A stretch of 60,000 nt of DNA from Membranipora membranacea (Eukaryota; Bryozoa; Gymnolaemata; Cheilostomatida; Membraniporidae), in NCBI GenBank assembly GCA_914767715.1, contig OU612069.1, positions 8,434,001 through 8,494,000 of the forward strand. The letters are read 5' to 3'. A program made the position numbers and the translations under genes. Below, piece by piece: positions 23,401 through 37,188 of this stretch. Position 1 is the first letter of the stretch, and each line of letters starts with the position of its first letter. Below the pieces are notes generated by a model. The model was not told the DNA's origin and ran no database searches. It saw only the letters and a program-made list of their open reading frames with translations.

Positions 23401-26400
23401 AGCTGACTTGAAATTTACAAAAATATACCAAGGGAGGGTATCACGCTTTTTTTTCGCTCGGATCAAAAAATAGATTTCGTTCCAACCTACCTCAAAAGGA
23501 GAAGCAACTCCTGCTCGTCTCAAATCTGAAATCCGTTTTGTTTTGCGGGTCTCCCTTCTCCGTCAGCACCAACTTTAACGACGCCCTCTTTCGCACTAAA
23601 AAAACATGCCAAACGGCAGCTGTAAAAAATTCAAAGTCTATCACAATCATATGAAACTCTGACCAGTTCAAGCCCTCAAACACCTTATTCAAAATCCAGA
23701 ATATGGAGATTCTCAGATAACCTGGCTGCTAATTAAGCTGACTTGAAATTTACAAAAATATACCAAGGGAGGGTATCACGCTTTTTTTTCGCTCGGATCA
23801 AAAAATAGATTTCGTTCCAACCTACCTCAAAAGGAGAAGCAACTCCTGCTCGTCTCAAATCTGAAATCCGTTTTGTTTTGCGGGTCTCCCTTCTCCGTCA
23901 GCACCAACTTTAACAACGCCCACTTTCGCACTAAAAAAACATGCCCAACGGCAGCAGTAAAAAATTCAAAGTCTATCACAATCATATGAAACTTTGACCA
24001 GTTCAAGCCCTCAAACACCTTATTCAAAATCCAGAATATGGAGATTCTCAGATAACCTGGCTGCTAATTAAGCTGACTTGAAATTTACAAAAATATACCA
24101 AGGGAGGGTATCACGCTTTTTTTTCGCTCGGATCAAAAAATAGATTTCGTTCCAACCTACCTCAAAAGGAGAAGCAACTCCTGCTCGTCTCAAATCTGAA
24201 ATCCGTTTTGTTTTGCGGGTCTCCCTTCTCCGTCAGCACCAACTTTAACGACGCCCACTTTCGCACTAAAAAAACATGCCAAACGGCAGCAGTAAAAAAT
24301 TCAAAGTCTATCACAATCATATGAAACTCTGACCAGTTCAAGCCCTCAAACACCTTATTCAAAATCCAGAATATGGAGATTCTCAGATAACCTGGCTGCT
24401 AATTAAGCTGACTTGAAATTTACAAAAATATACCAAGGGAGGGTATCACGCTTTTTTTTCGCTCGGATCAAAAAATAGATTTCGTTCCAACCTACCTCAA
24501 AAGGAGAAGCAACTCCTGCTCGTCTCAAATCTGAAATCCGTTTTGTTTTGCGGGTCTCCCTTCTCCGTCAGCACCAACTTTAACGACGCCCACTTTCGCA
24601 CTAAAAAAACATGCCAAACGGCAGCAGTAAAAAATTCAAAGTCTATCACAATCATATGAAACTCTGACCAGTTCAAGCCCTCAAACACCTTATTCAAAAT
24701 CCAGAATATGGAGATTCTCAGATAACCTGGCTGCTAATTAAGCTGACTTGAAATTTACAAAAATATACCAAGGGAGGGTATCACGCTTTTTTTTCGCTCG
24801 GATCAAAAAATAGATTTCGTTCCACCCTACCTCAAAAGGAGAAGCAACTCCTGCTCGTCTCAAATCTGAAATCCGTTTTGTTTTGCGGGTCTCCCTTCTC
24901 CGTCAGCACCAACTTTAACGACGCCCTCTTTCGCACTAAAAACACATGCCAAACGGCAGCTGTAAAAAATTCAAAGTCTATCACAATCATATGAAACTCT
25001 GACCAGTTCAAGCCCTCAAACACCTTATTCAAAATCCAGAATATGGAGATTCTCAGATAACCTGGCTGCTAATTAAGCTGGCTTGAAATTTACAAAAATA
25101 TACCAAGGGAGGGTATCACGCTTTTTTTTCGCTCGGATCAAAAAATAGATTTCGTTCCAACCTACCTCGAAAGGAGAAGCAACTCCTGCTCGTCTCAAAT
25201 CTGAAATCCGTTTTGTTTTGCGGGTCTCCCTTCTCCGTCAGCACCAACTTTAACGACGCCCTCTTTCGCACTAAAAAAACATGCCAAACGGCAGCTGTAA
25301 AAAATTCAAAGTCTATCACAATCATATGAAACTCTGACCAGTTCAAGCCCTCAAACACCTTATTCAAAATCGAGAAAATGGAGATTCTCAGATAACCTGG
25401 CTGCTAATTAAGCTGACTTGAAATTTACAAAAATATACCAAGGGAGGGTATCACGCTTTTTTTTCGCTCGGATCAAAAAAATAGATTTCGTTCCAACCTA
25501 CCTCAAAAGGAGAAGCAACTCCTGCTCGTCTCAAATCTGAAATCCGTTTTGTTTTGCGGGTCTCCCTTCTCCGTCAGCACCAACTTTAACGACGCCCACT
25601 TTCGCACTAAAAAAACATGCCAAACGGCAGCAGTAAAAAATTCAAAGTCTATCACAATCATATGAAACTCTGACCAGTTCAAGCCCTCAAACACCTTATT
25701 CAAAATCCAGAATATGGAGATTCTCAGATAACCTGGCTGCTAATTAAGCTGACTTGAAATTTACAAAAATATACCAAGGGAGGGTATCACGCTTTTTTTT
25801 CGCTCGGATCAAAAAATAGATTTCGTTCCAACCTACCTCAAAAGGAGAAGCAACTCCTGCTCGTCTCAAATCTGAAATCCGTTTTGTTTTGCGGGTCTCC
25901 CTTCTCCGTCAGCACCAACTTTAACGACGCCCTCTTTCGCACTAAAAAAACATGCCAAACGGCAGCTGTAAAAAATTCAAAGTCTATCACAATCATATGA
26001 AACTCTGACCAGTTCAAGCCCTCAAACACCTTATTCAAAATCCAGAATATGGAGATTCTCAGATAACCTGGCTGCTAATTAAGCTGACTTGAAATTTACA
26101 AAAATATACCAAGGGAGGGTATCACGCTTTTTTTTCGCTCGGATCAAAAAATAGATTTCGTTCCAACCTACCTCAAAAGGAGAAGCAACTCCTGCTCGTC
26201 TCAAATCTGAAATCCGTTTTGTTTTGCGGGTCTCCCTTCTCCGTCAGCACCAACTTTAACGACGCCCACTTTCGCACTAAGAAAACATGCCAAACGGCAG
26301 CTGTAAAAAATTCAAAGTCTATCACAATCATATGAAACTCTGACCAGTTCAAGCCCTCAAACACCTAATTCAAAATCCAGAATATGGAGATTCTCAGATA

Positions 26401-28142
26401 ACCTGGCTGCTAATTAAGCTGACTTGAAATTTACAAAAATATACCAAGGGAGGGTATCACGTTTTTTTTTCGCTCGGATCAAAAAATAGATTTCGTTCCA
26501 ACCTACCTCAAAAGGAGAAGCAACTCCTGCTCGTCTCAAAGCTGAAATCCGTTTTGTTTTGCGGGTCTCCCTTCTCCGTCAGCACCAACTTTAACGACGC
26601 CCACTTTCGCACTAAAAAAACATGCCAAACGGCAGCAGTAAAAAATTCAAAGTCTATCACAATCATATGAAACTCTGACCAGTTCAAGCCCTCAAACACC
26701 TTATTCAAAATCCAGAATATGGAGATTCTCAGATAACCTGGCTGCTAATTAAGCTGACTTGAAATTTACAAAAATATACCAAGGGAGGGTATCACGCTTT
26801 TTTTTCGCTCGGATCAAAAAATAGATTTCGTTCCAACCTACCTCAAAAGGAGAAGCAACTCCTGCTTGTCTCAAATCTGAAATCCGTTTTGTTTTGCGGG
26901 TCTCCCTTCTCCGTCAGCACCAACTTTAACGACGCCCACTTTCGCACTAAAAAAACATGCCAAACGGCAGCAGTAAAAAATTCAAAGTCTATCACAATCA
27001 TATGAAACTCTGACCAGTTCAAGCCCTCAAACACCTTATTCAAAATCCAGAATATGGAGATTCTCAGATAACCTGGCTGCTAATTAAGCTGACTTGAAAT
27101 TTACAAAAATATACCAAGGGAGGGTATCACACTTTTTTTTCGCTCGGATCAAAAAATAGATTTCGTTCCAACCTACCTCAAAAGGAGAAGCAACTCCTGC
27201 TCGTCTCAAATCTGAAATCCGTTTTGTTTTGCGGGTCTCCCTTCTCCGTCAGCACCAACTTTAACGACGCCCACTTTCGCACTAAAAAAACATGCCAAAC
27301 GGCAGCAGTAAAAAATTCAAAGTCTATCACAATCATATGAAACTCTGACCAGTTCAAGCCCTCAAACACCTTATTCAAAATCCAGAATATGGAGATTCTC
27401 AGATAACCTGGCTGCTAATTAAGCTGACTTGAAATTTACAAAAATATACCAAGGGAGGGTATCACGCTTTTTTTTCGCTCGGATCAAAAAATAGATTTCG
27501 TTCCAACCTACCTCAAAAGGAGAAGCAACTCCTGCTCGTCTCAAATCTGAAATCCGTTTTGTTTTGCGGGTCTCCCTTCTCCGTCAGCACCAACTTTAAC
27601 GACGCCCACTTTCGCACTAAAAAAACATGCCAAACGGCAGCAGTAAAAAATTCAAAGTCTATCACAATCATATGAAACTCTGACCAGTTCAAGCCCTCAA
27701 ACACCTTATTCAAAATCCAGAATATGGAGATTCTCAGATAACCTGGCTGCTAATTAAGCTGACTTGAAATTTACAAAAATATACCAAGGGAGGGTATCAC
27801 GCTTTTTTTTCGCTCGGATCAAAAAATAGATTTCGTTCCAACCTACCTCAAAAGGAGAAGCAACTCCTGCTCGTCTCAAATCTGAAATCCGTTTTGTTTT
27901 GCGGGTCTCCCTTCTCCGTCAGCACCAACTTTAACGACGCCCTCTTTCGCACTAAAAAAACATGCCAAACGGCAGCTGTAAAAAATTCAAAGTCTATCAC
28001 AATCATATGAAACTCTGACCAGTTCAAGCCCTCAAACACCTTATTCAAAATCCAGAATATGGAGATTCTCAGATAACCTGGCTGCTAATTAAGCTGACTT
28101 GAAATTTACAAAAATATACCAAGGGAGGGTATCACGCTTTTT
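17422..28142 (+). repeat. Irregular A/B zone, 32 units
   Basis: The class order is irregular: A B A B A A B A B B A A A B A B A B B A A A B B A B A A A A A B. Scattered private changes include TTTTCCGGG at 18520, AAACTTTGACC near 19973, 21313 and 23993, CACATTATTC near 19328, TTTCCCACT near 22921, and a hybrid B/AGCAG unit at 23117. One A is gained in the A6 run at 25475-25481. The unit at 26133 is an A/AGCTG hybrid with ACTAAGAAAA near 26281. I did not detect a convincing multi-unit duplication. No gene is visible. Confidence 0.8.
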
Positions 28143-30487
28143 TTTCGCTCGGATCAAAAAATAGATTTCGTTCCAACCTACCTCAAAAGGACAAGCAACT
28201 CCTGCTCGTCTCAAATCTGAAATCCGTTTTGTTTTGCGGGTCTCCCTTCTCCGTCAGCACCAACTTTAACGACGCCCACTTTCGCACTAAAAAAACATGC
28301 CAAACGGCAGCAGTAAAAAATTCAAAGTCTATCACAATCATATGAAACTCTGACCAGTTCAAGCCCTCAAACACCTTATTCAAAATCCAGAATATGGAGA
28401 TTCTCAGATAACCTGGCTGCTAATTAAGCTGACTTGAAATTTACAAAAATATACCAAGGGAGGGTATCACGCTTTTTTTTCGCTCGGATCAAAAAATAGA
28501 TTTCGTTCCAACCTACCTCAAAAGGAGAAGCAACTCCTGCTCGTCTCAAATCTGAAATCCGTTTTGTTTTGCGGGTCTCCCTTCTCCGTCAGCACCAACT
28601 TTAACGACGCCCTCTTTCGCACTAAAAAAACATGCCAAACGGCAGCTGTAAAAAATTCAAAGTCTATCACAATCATATGAAACTCTGACCAGTTCAAGCC
28701 CTCAAACACCTTATTCAAAATCCAGAATATGGCGATTCTCAGATAACCTGGCTGCTAATTAAGCTGACCTGAAATTTACAAAAATATACCAAGGGAGGGT
28801 ATCACGCTTTTTTTTCGCTCGGATCAAAAAATAGATTTCGTTCCAACCTACCTCAAAAGGAGAAGCAACTCCTGCTCGTCTCAAATCTGAAATCCGTTTT
28901 GTTTTGCGGGTCTCCCTTCTCCGTCAGCACCAACTTTAACGACGCCCACTTTCGCACTAAAAAAACATGCCAAACGGCAGCAGTAAAAAATTCAAAGTCT
29001 ATCACAATCATATGAAACTCTGACCAGTTCAAGCCCTTAAACACCTTATTCAAAATCCAGAATATGGAGATTCTCAGATAACCTGGCTGCTAATTAAGCT
29101 GACTTGAAATTTACAAAAATATACCAAGGGAGGGTATCACGCTTTTTTTTCGCTCGGATCAAAAAATAGATTTCGTTCCAACCTACCTCAAAAGGAGAAG
29201 CAACTCCTGCTCGTCTCAAATCTGAAATCCGTTTTGTTTTGCGGGTCTCCCTTCTCCGTCAGCACCAACTTTAACGACGCCCACTTTCGCACTAAAAAAA
29301 CATGCCAAACAGCAGCAGTAAAAAATTCAAAGTCTATCACAATCATATGAAACTCTGACCAGTTCAAGCCCTCAAACACCTTATTCAAAATCCAGAATAT
29401 GGAGATTCTCAGATAACCTGGCTGCTAATTAAGCTGACTTGAAATTTACAAAAATATACCAAGGGAGGGTATCACGTTTTTTTTTCGCTCGGATCAAAAA
29501 ATAGATTTCGTTCCAACCTACCTCAAAAGGAGAAGCAAGTCCTGCTCGTCTCAAATCTGAAATCCGTTTTGTTTTGCGGGTCTCCCTTCTCCGTCAGCAC
29601 CAACTTTAACGACGCCCTCTTTCGCACTAAAAAAACATGCCAAACGGCAGCTGTAAATAATTCAAAGTCTATCACAATCATATGAAACTCTGACCAGTTC
29701 AAGCCCTCAAACACCTTATTCAAAATCCAGAATATGGAGATTCTCAGATAACCTGGCTGCTAATTAAGCTGACTTGAAATTTACAAAAATATACCAAGGG
29801 AGGGTATCACGCTTTTTTTTCGCTCGGATCAAAAAATAGATTTCGTTCCAACCTACCTCAAAAGGAGAAGCAACTCCTGCTCGTCTCAAATCTGAAATCC
29901 GTTTTGTTTTGCGGGTCTCCCTTCTCCGTCAGCACCAACTTTAACGACGCCCACTTTCGCACTAAAAAAACATGCCAAACGGCAGCAGTAAAAAATTCAA
30001 AGTCTATCACAATCATATGAAACTCTGACCAGTTCAAGCCCTCAAACACCTTATTCAAAATCCAGAATATGGAGATTCTCAGATAACCTGGCTGCTAATT
30101 AAGCTGACTTGAAATTTACAAAAATATACCAAGGGAGGGTATCACGCTTTTTTTTCGCTCGGATCAAAAAATAGATTTCGTTCCAACCTACCTCAAAAGG
30201 AGAAGCAACTCCTGCTCGTCTCAAATCTGAAATCCGTTTTGTTTTGCGGGTCTCCCTTCTCCGTCAGCACCAACTTTAACGACGCCCTCTTTCGCACTAA
30301 AAAAACATGCCAAACGGCAGCTGTAAAAAATTCAAAGTCTATCACAATCATATGAAACTCTGACCAGTTCAAGCCCTCAAACACCTTATTCAAAATCCAG
30401 AATATGGAGATTCTCAGATAACCTGGCTGCTAATTAAGCTGACTTGAAATTTACAAAAATATACCAAGGGAGGGTATCACGCTTTTT
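28143..30487 (+). repeat. 7-unit block, longer copy of the 28-32 kb duplication
   Basis: Markers in this copy: C at 28192 (AAAGGACAAG), C at 28733 (ATGGCGATTC), A at 29311 (AAACAGCAGCAG), G at 29539 (AGCAAGTCC) and T at 29658 (GTAAATAATTC). The first two recur at +2345 and the last three at +2010. The two copies therefore differ by exactly one unit, which lies between 28733 and 29311. The surplus unit is the class A copy at 28813, which carries a private CCCTTAAACACC near 29038. Other private changes are C at 28769 and T at 29477. Confidence 0.92.
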
Positions 30488-33167
30488 TTTCGCTCGGATC
30501 AAAAAATAGATTTCGTTCCAACCTACCTCAAAAGGACAAGCAACTCCTGCTCGTCTCAAATCTGAAATCCGTTTTGTTTTGCGGGTCTCCCTTCTCCGTC
30601 AGCACCAACTTTAACGACGCCCACTTTCGCACTAAAAAAACATGCCAAACGGCAGCAGTAAAAAATTCAAAGTCTATCACAATCATATGAAACTCTGACC
30701 AGTTCAAGCCCTCAAACACCTTATTCAAAATCCAGAATATGGAGATTCTCAGATAACCTGGCTGCTAATTAAGCTGACTTGAAATTTACAAAAATATACC
30801 AAGGGAGGGTATCACGCTTTTTTTTCGCTCGGATCAAAAAATAGATTTCGTTCCAACCTACCTCAAAAGGAGAAGCAACTCCTGCTCGTCTCAAATCTGA
30901 AATCCGTTTTGTTTTGCGGGTCTCCCTTCTCCGTCAGCACCAACTTTAACGACGCCCTCTTTCGCACTAAAAAAACATGCCAAACGGCAGCTGTAAAAAA
31001 TTCAAAGTCTATCACAATCATATGAAACTCTGACCAGTTCAAGCCCTCAAACACCTTATTCAAAATCCAGAATATGGCGATTCTCAGATAACCTGGCTGC
31101 TAATTAAGCTGACTTGAAATTTACAAAAATATACCAAGGGAGGGTATCACGCTTTTTTTTCGCTCGGATCAAAAAATAGATGTCGTTCCAACCTACCTCA
31201 AAAGGAGAAGCAACTCCTGCTCGTCTCAAATCTGAAATCCGTTTTGTTTTGCGGGTCTCCCTTCTCCGTCAGCACCAACTTTAACGACGCCCACTTTCGC
31301 ACTAAAAAAACATGCCAAACAGCAGCAGTAAAAAATTCAAAGTCTATCACAATCATATGAAACTCTGACCAGTTCAAGCCCTCAAACACCTTATTCAAAA
31401 TCCAGAATATGGAGATTCTCAGATAACCTGGCTGCTAATTAAGCTGACTTGAAATTTACAAAAATATACCAAGGGAGGGTATCACGCTTTGTTTTCGCTC
31501 GGATCAAAAAATAGATTTCGTTCCAACCTACCTCAAAAGGAGAAGCAAGTCCTGCTCGTCTCAAATCTGAAATCCGTTTTGTTTTGCGGGTCTCCCTTCT
31601 CCGTCAGCACCAACTTTAACGACGCCCTCTTTCGCACTAAAAAAACATGCCAAACGGCAGCTGTAAATAATTCAAAGTCTATCACAATCATATGAAACTC
31701 TGACCAGTTCAAGCCCTCAAACACCTTATTCAAAATCCAGAATATGGAGATTCTCAGATAACCTGGCTGCTAATTAAGCTGACTTGAAATTTACAAAAAT
31801 ATACCAAGGGAGGGTATCACGCTTTTTTTTCGCTCGGATCAAAAAATAGATTTCGTTCCAACCTACCTCAAAAGGAGAAGCAACTCCTGCTCGTCTCAAA
31901 TCTGAAATCCGTTTTGTTTTGCGGGTCTCCCTTCTCCGTCAGCACCAACTTTAACGACGCCCACTTTCGCACTAAAAAAACATGCCAAACGGCAGCAGTA
32001 AAAAATTCAAAGTCTATCACAATCATATGAAACTCTGACCAGTTCAAGCCCTCAAACACCTTATTCAAAATCCAGAATATGGAGATTCTCAGATAACCTG
32101 GCTGCTAATTAAGCTGACTTGAAATTTACAAAAATATACCAAGGGAGGGTATCACGCTTTTTTTTCGCTCGGATCAAAAAATAGATTTCGTTCCAACCTA
32201 CCTCAAAAGGAGAAGCAACTCCTGCTCGTCTCAAATCTGAAATCCGTTTTGTTTTGCGGGTCTCCCTTCTCCGTCAGCACCAACTTTAACGACGCCCTCT
32301 TTCGCACTAAAAAAACATGCCAAACGGCAGCTGTAAAAAATTCAAAGTCTATCACAATCATATGAAACTCTGACCAGTTCAAGCCCTCAAACACCTTATT
32401 CAAAATCCAGAATATGGAGATTCTCAGATAACCTGGCTGCTAATTAAGCTGACTTGAAATTTACAAAAATATACCAAGGGAGGGTATCACGCTTTTTTTT
32501 CGCTCGGATCAAAAAATAGATTTCGTTCCAACCTACCTCAAAAGGAGAAGCAACTCCTGCTCGTCTCAAATCTGAAATCCGTTTTGTTTTGCGGGTCTCC
32601 CTTCTCCGTCAGCACCAACTTTAACGACGCCCACTTTCGCACTAAAAAAACATGCCAAACGGCAGCAGTAAAAAATTCAAAGTCTATCACAATCATATGA
32701 AACTCTGACCAGTTCAAGCCCTCAAACACCTTATTCAAAATCCAGAATATGGAGATTCTCAGATAACCTGGCTGCTAATTAAGCTGACTTGAAATTTACA
32801 AAAATATACCAAGGGAGGGTATCACGCTTTTTTTTCGCTCGGATCAAAAAATAGATTTCGTTCCAACCTACCTCAAAAGGAGAAGCAACTCCTGCTCGTC
32901 TCAAATCTGAAATCCGTTTTGTTTTGCGGGTCTCCCTTCTCCGTCAGCACCAACTTTAACGACGCCCTCTTTCGCACTAAAAAAACATGCCAAACGGCAG
33001 CTGTAAAAAATTCAAAGTCTATCACAATCATATGAAACTCTGACCAGTTCAAGCCCTCAAACACCTTATTCAAAATCCAGAATATGGAGATTCTCAGATA
33101 ACCTGGCTGCTAATTAAGCTGACTTGAAATTTACAAAAATATACCAAGGGAGGGTATCACGCTTGTT
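29483..33167 (+). repeat. Dimer zone, strict B-A alternation (11 units)
   Basis: Eleven consecutive units alternate B A B A B A B A B A B at sites 136 and 170, giving a 670-bp higher-order period. The zone spans the boundary of the 28-32 kb duplication, so duplication explains part of the regularity. It continues beyond the duplicated segment to 33167, after which the order changes abruptly to A-A-B. Confidence 0.9.
30488..32497 (+). repeat. 6-unit block, shorter copy of the 28-32 kb duplication
   Basis: This block carries the same ordered markers as the preceding block: C at 30537, C at 31078, A at 31321, G at 31549 and T at 31668. It lacks the unit that corresponds to 28813-29147. The class order here is A B A B A B, compared with A B A A B A B in the longer copy. 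Private changes are G at 31182 (AGATGTCG) and G at 31491 (TTTGTTTTCG). Either one unit was deleted here or one was inserted upstream after the duplication. Confidence 0.92.
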
Positions 33168-36100
33168 TTTCGCTCGGATCAAAAAATAGATTTCGTTCCA
33201 ACCTACCTCAAAAGGAGAAGCAACTCCTGCTCGTCTCAAATCTGAAATCCGTTTTGTTTTGCGGGTCTCCCTTCTCCGTCAGCACCAACTTTAACGACGC
33301 CCACTTTCGCACTAAAAAAACATGCCAAACGGCAGCAGTAAAAAATTCAAAGTCTATCACAATCATATGAAACTTTGACCAGTTCAAGCCCTCAAACACC
33401 TTATTCAAAATCCAGAATATGGAGATTCTCAGATAACCTGGCTGCTAATTAAGCTGACTTGAAATTTACAAAAATATACCAAGGGAGGGTATCACGCTTT
33501 TTTTTCGCTCGGATCAAAAAATAGATTTCGTTCCAACCTACCTCAAAAGGAGAAGCAACTCCTGCTCGTCTCAAATCTGAAATCCGTTTTGTTTTGCGGG
33601 TCTCCCTTCTCCGTCAGCACCAACTTTAACGACGCCCACTTTCGCACTAAAAAAACATGCCAAACGGCAGCAGTAAAAAATTCAAAGTCTATCACAATCA
33701 TATGAAACTCTGACCAGTTCAAGCCCTCAAACACCTTATTCAAAATCCAGAATATGGAGATTCTCAGATAACCTGGCTGCTAATTAAGCTGACTTGAAAT
33801 TTACAAAAATATACCAAGGGAGGGTATCACGCTTTTTTTTCGCTCGGATCAAAAAATAGATTTCGTTCCAACCTACCTCAAAAGGAGAAGCAACTCCTGC
33901 TCGTCTCAAATCTGAAATCCGTTTTCTTTTGCGGGTCTCCCTTCTCCGTCAGCACCAACTTTAACGACGCCCTCTTTCGCACTAAAAAAACATGCCAAAC
34001 GGCAGCTGTAAAAAATTCAAAGTCTATCACAATCATATGAAACTCTGACCAGTTCAAGCCCTCAAACACCTTATTCAAAATCCAGAATATGGAGATTCTC
34101 AGATAACCTGGCTGCTAATTAAGCTGACTTGAAATTTACAAAAATATACCAAGGGAGGGTATCACGCTTTTTTTTCGCTCGGATCAAAAAATAGATTTCG
34201 TTCCAACCTACCTCAAAAGGAGAAGCAACTCCTGCTCGTCTCAAATCTGAAATCCGTTTTGTTTTGCGGGTCTCCCTTCTCCGTCAGCACCAACTTTAAC
34301 GACGCCCACTTTCGCACTAAAAAAACATGCCAAACGGCAGCAGTAAAAAATTCAAAGTCTATCACAATCATATGAAACTCTGACCAGTTCAAGCCCTCAA
34401 ACACCTTATTCAAAATCCAGAATATGGAGATTCTCAGATAACCTGGCTGCTAATTAAGCTGACTTGAAATTTACAAAAATATACCAAGGGAGGGTATCAC
34501 GCTTTTTTTTCGCTCGGATCAAAAAATAGATTTCGTTCCAACCTACCTCAAAAGGAGAAGCAACTCCTGCTCGTCTCAAATCTGAAATCCGTTTTGTTTT
34601 GCGGGTCTCCCTTCTCCGTCAGCACCAACTTTAACGACGCCCACTTTCGCACTAAAAAAACATGCCAAACGGCAGCAGTAAAAAATTCAAAGTCTATCAC
34701 AATCATATGAAACTCTGACCAGTTCAAGCCCTCAAACACCTTATTCAAAATCCAGAATATGGAGATTCTCAGATAACCTGGCTGCTAATTAAGCTGACTT
34801 GAAATTTACAAAAATATACCAAGGGAGGGTATCACGCTTTTTTTTCGCTCGGATCAAAAAATAGATTTCGTTCCAACCTACCTCAAAAGGAGAAGCAACT
34901 CCTGCTCGTCTCAAATCTGAAATCCGTTTTGTTTTGCGGGTCTCCCTTCTCCGTCAGCACCAACTTTAACGACGCCCTCTTTCGCACTAAAAAAACATGC
35001 CAAACGGCAGCTGTAAAAAATTCAAAGTCTATCACAATCATATGAAACTCTGACCAGTTCAAGCCCTCAAACACCTTATTCAAAATCCAGAATATGGAGA
35101 TTCTCAGATAACCTGGCTGCTAATTAAGCTGACTTAAAATTTACAAAAATATACCAAGGGAGGGTATCACGCTTTTTTTTCGCTCGGATCAAAAAATAGA
35201 TTTCGTTCCAACCTACCTCAAAAGGAGAAGCAACTCCTGCTCATCTCAAATCTGATATCCGTTTTGTTTTGCGGGTCTCCCTTCTCCTTCAGCACCAACT
35301 TTAACGACGCCCACTTTCGCACTAAAAAAACATGCCAAACGGCAGCAGTAAAAAATTCAAAGTCTATCACAATCATATGAAACTTTGACCAGTTCAAGCC
35401 CTCAAACACCTTATTCAAAATCCAGAATATGGAGATTCTCCGATAACCTGGCTGCTAATTAAGCTGACTTGAAATTTACAAAAATATACCAAGGGAGGGT
35501 ATCACGCTTTTTTTTCGCTCGGATCAAAAAATAGATTTCGTTCCAACCTACCTCAAAAGGAGAAGCAACTCCTGCTCGTCTCAAATCTGAAATCCGTTTT
35601 GTTTTGCGGGTCTCCCTTCTCCGTCAGCACCAACTTTAACGACGCCCACTTTCGCACTAAAAAAACATGCCAAACGGCAGCAGTAAAAAATTCAAAGTCT
35701 ATCACAATCATATGAAACTCTGACCAGTTCAAGCCCTCAAACACCTTATTCAAAATCCAGAATATGGAGATTCTCAGATAACCTGGCTGCTAATTAAGCT
35801 GACTTGAAATTTACAAAAATATACCAAGGGAGGGTATCACGCTTTTTTTTCGCTCGGATCAAAAAATAGATTTCGTTCCAACCTACCTCAAAAGGAGAAG
35901 CAACTCCTGCTCGTCTCAAATCTGAAATCCGTTTTGTTTTGCGGGTCTCCCTTCTCCGTCAGCACCAACTTTAACGACGCCCTCTTTCGCACTAAAAAAA
36001 CATGCCAAACGGCAGCTGTAAAAAATTCAAAGTCTATCACAATCATATGAAACTCTGACCAGTTCAAGCCCTCAAACACCTTATTCAAAATCCAGAATAT

Positions 36101-36182
36101 GGAGATTCTCAGATAACCTGGCTGCTAATTAAGCTGACTTGAAATTTACAAAAATATACCAAGGGAGGGTATCATGCTTTTT
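33168..36182 (+). repeat. Trimer zone 1, A-A-B (1005-bp period)
   Basis: Nine units read A A B A A B A A B. The first and third trimers begin with a class A unit carrying AAACTTTGACC (near 33372 and 35382), and the second does not. Private changes include G at 33165 in the T8 run just before the zone, TTTTCTTTTGCGG near 33925, and several in the unit at 35178 (A at 35243, CTGATATCC near 35255, CTCCTTCAGC near 35288). The pattern continues weakly to about 36852 before an extra class A unit breaks it. Confidence 0.85.
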
Positions 36183-37188
36183 TTTCGCTCGGATCAAAAA
36201 ATAGATTTCGTTCCAACCTACCTCAAAAGGAGAAGCAACTCCTGCTCGTCTCAAATCTGAAATCCGTTTTGTTTTGCGGGTCTCCCTTCTCCGTCAGCAC
36301 CAACTTTAACGACGCCCACTTTCGCACTAAAAAAACATGCCAAACGGCAGCAGTAAAAAATTCAAAGTCTATCACAATCATATGAAACTCTGACCAGTTC
36401 AAGCCCTCAAACACCTTATTCAAAATCTAGAATATGGAGATTCTCAGATAACCTGGCTGCTAATTAAGCTGACTTGAAATTTACAAAAATATACCAAGGG
36501 AGGGTATCACGCTTTTTTTTCGCTCGGATCAAAAAATAGATTTCGTTCCAACCTACCTCAAAAGGAGAAGCAACTCCTGCTCGTCTCAAATCTGAAATCC
36601 GTTTTGTTTTGCGGGTCTCCCTTCTCCGTCAGCACCAACTTTAACGACGCCCACTTTCGCACTAAAAAAACATGCCAAACGGCAGCAGTAAAAAATTCAA
36701 AGTCTATCACAATCATATGAAACTTTGACCAGTTCAAGCCCTCAAACACCTTATTCAAAATCCAGAATATGGAGATTCTCAGATAACCTGGCTGCTAATT
36801 AAGCTGACTTGAAATTTACAAAAATATACCAAGGGAGGGTATCACGCTTTTTTTTCGCTCGGATCAAAAAATAGATTTCGTTCCAACCTACCTCAAAAGG
36901 AGAAGCAACTCCTGCTCGTCTCAAATCTGAAATCCGTTTTGTTTTGCGGGTCTCCCTTCTCCGTCAGCACCAACTTTAACGACACCCACTTTCGCACTAA
37001 AAAAACATGCCAAACGGCAGCAGTAAAAAATTCAAAGTCTATCACAATCATATGAAACTCTGACCAGTTCAAGCCCTCAAACACCTTATTCAAAATCCAG
37101 AATATGGAGATTCTCAGATAACCTGGCTGCTAATTAAGCTGACTTGAAATTTACAAAAATATACCAAGGGAGGGTATCACGCTTTTTT
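36183..37188 (+). repeat. Three class A units between trimer and dimer zones
   Basis: Three consecutive class A units. The first has T at 36175 just before it (ATCATGCTT) and TCTAGAATA near 36427. The second carries AAACTTTGACC near 36724. The third has GACACCCAC at 36981. The right end has one extra T (T9 at 37183-37191), which shifts the phase by one base. Confidence 0.8.

Noticed and set aside
26461-29480. A 9-unit duplication linking the CACGTTTTTTTTTCG variants at 26462 and 29477
   Set aside because: The spacing is exactly 3015 bp, but neighbouring rare variants are not shared and this position is a hot spot, so parallel mutation is likelier.
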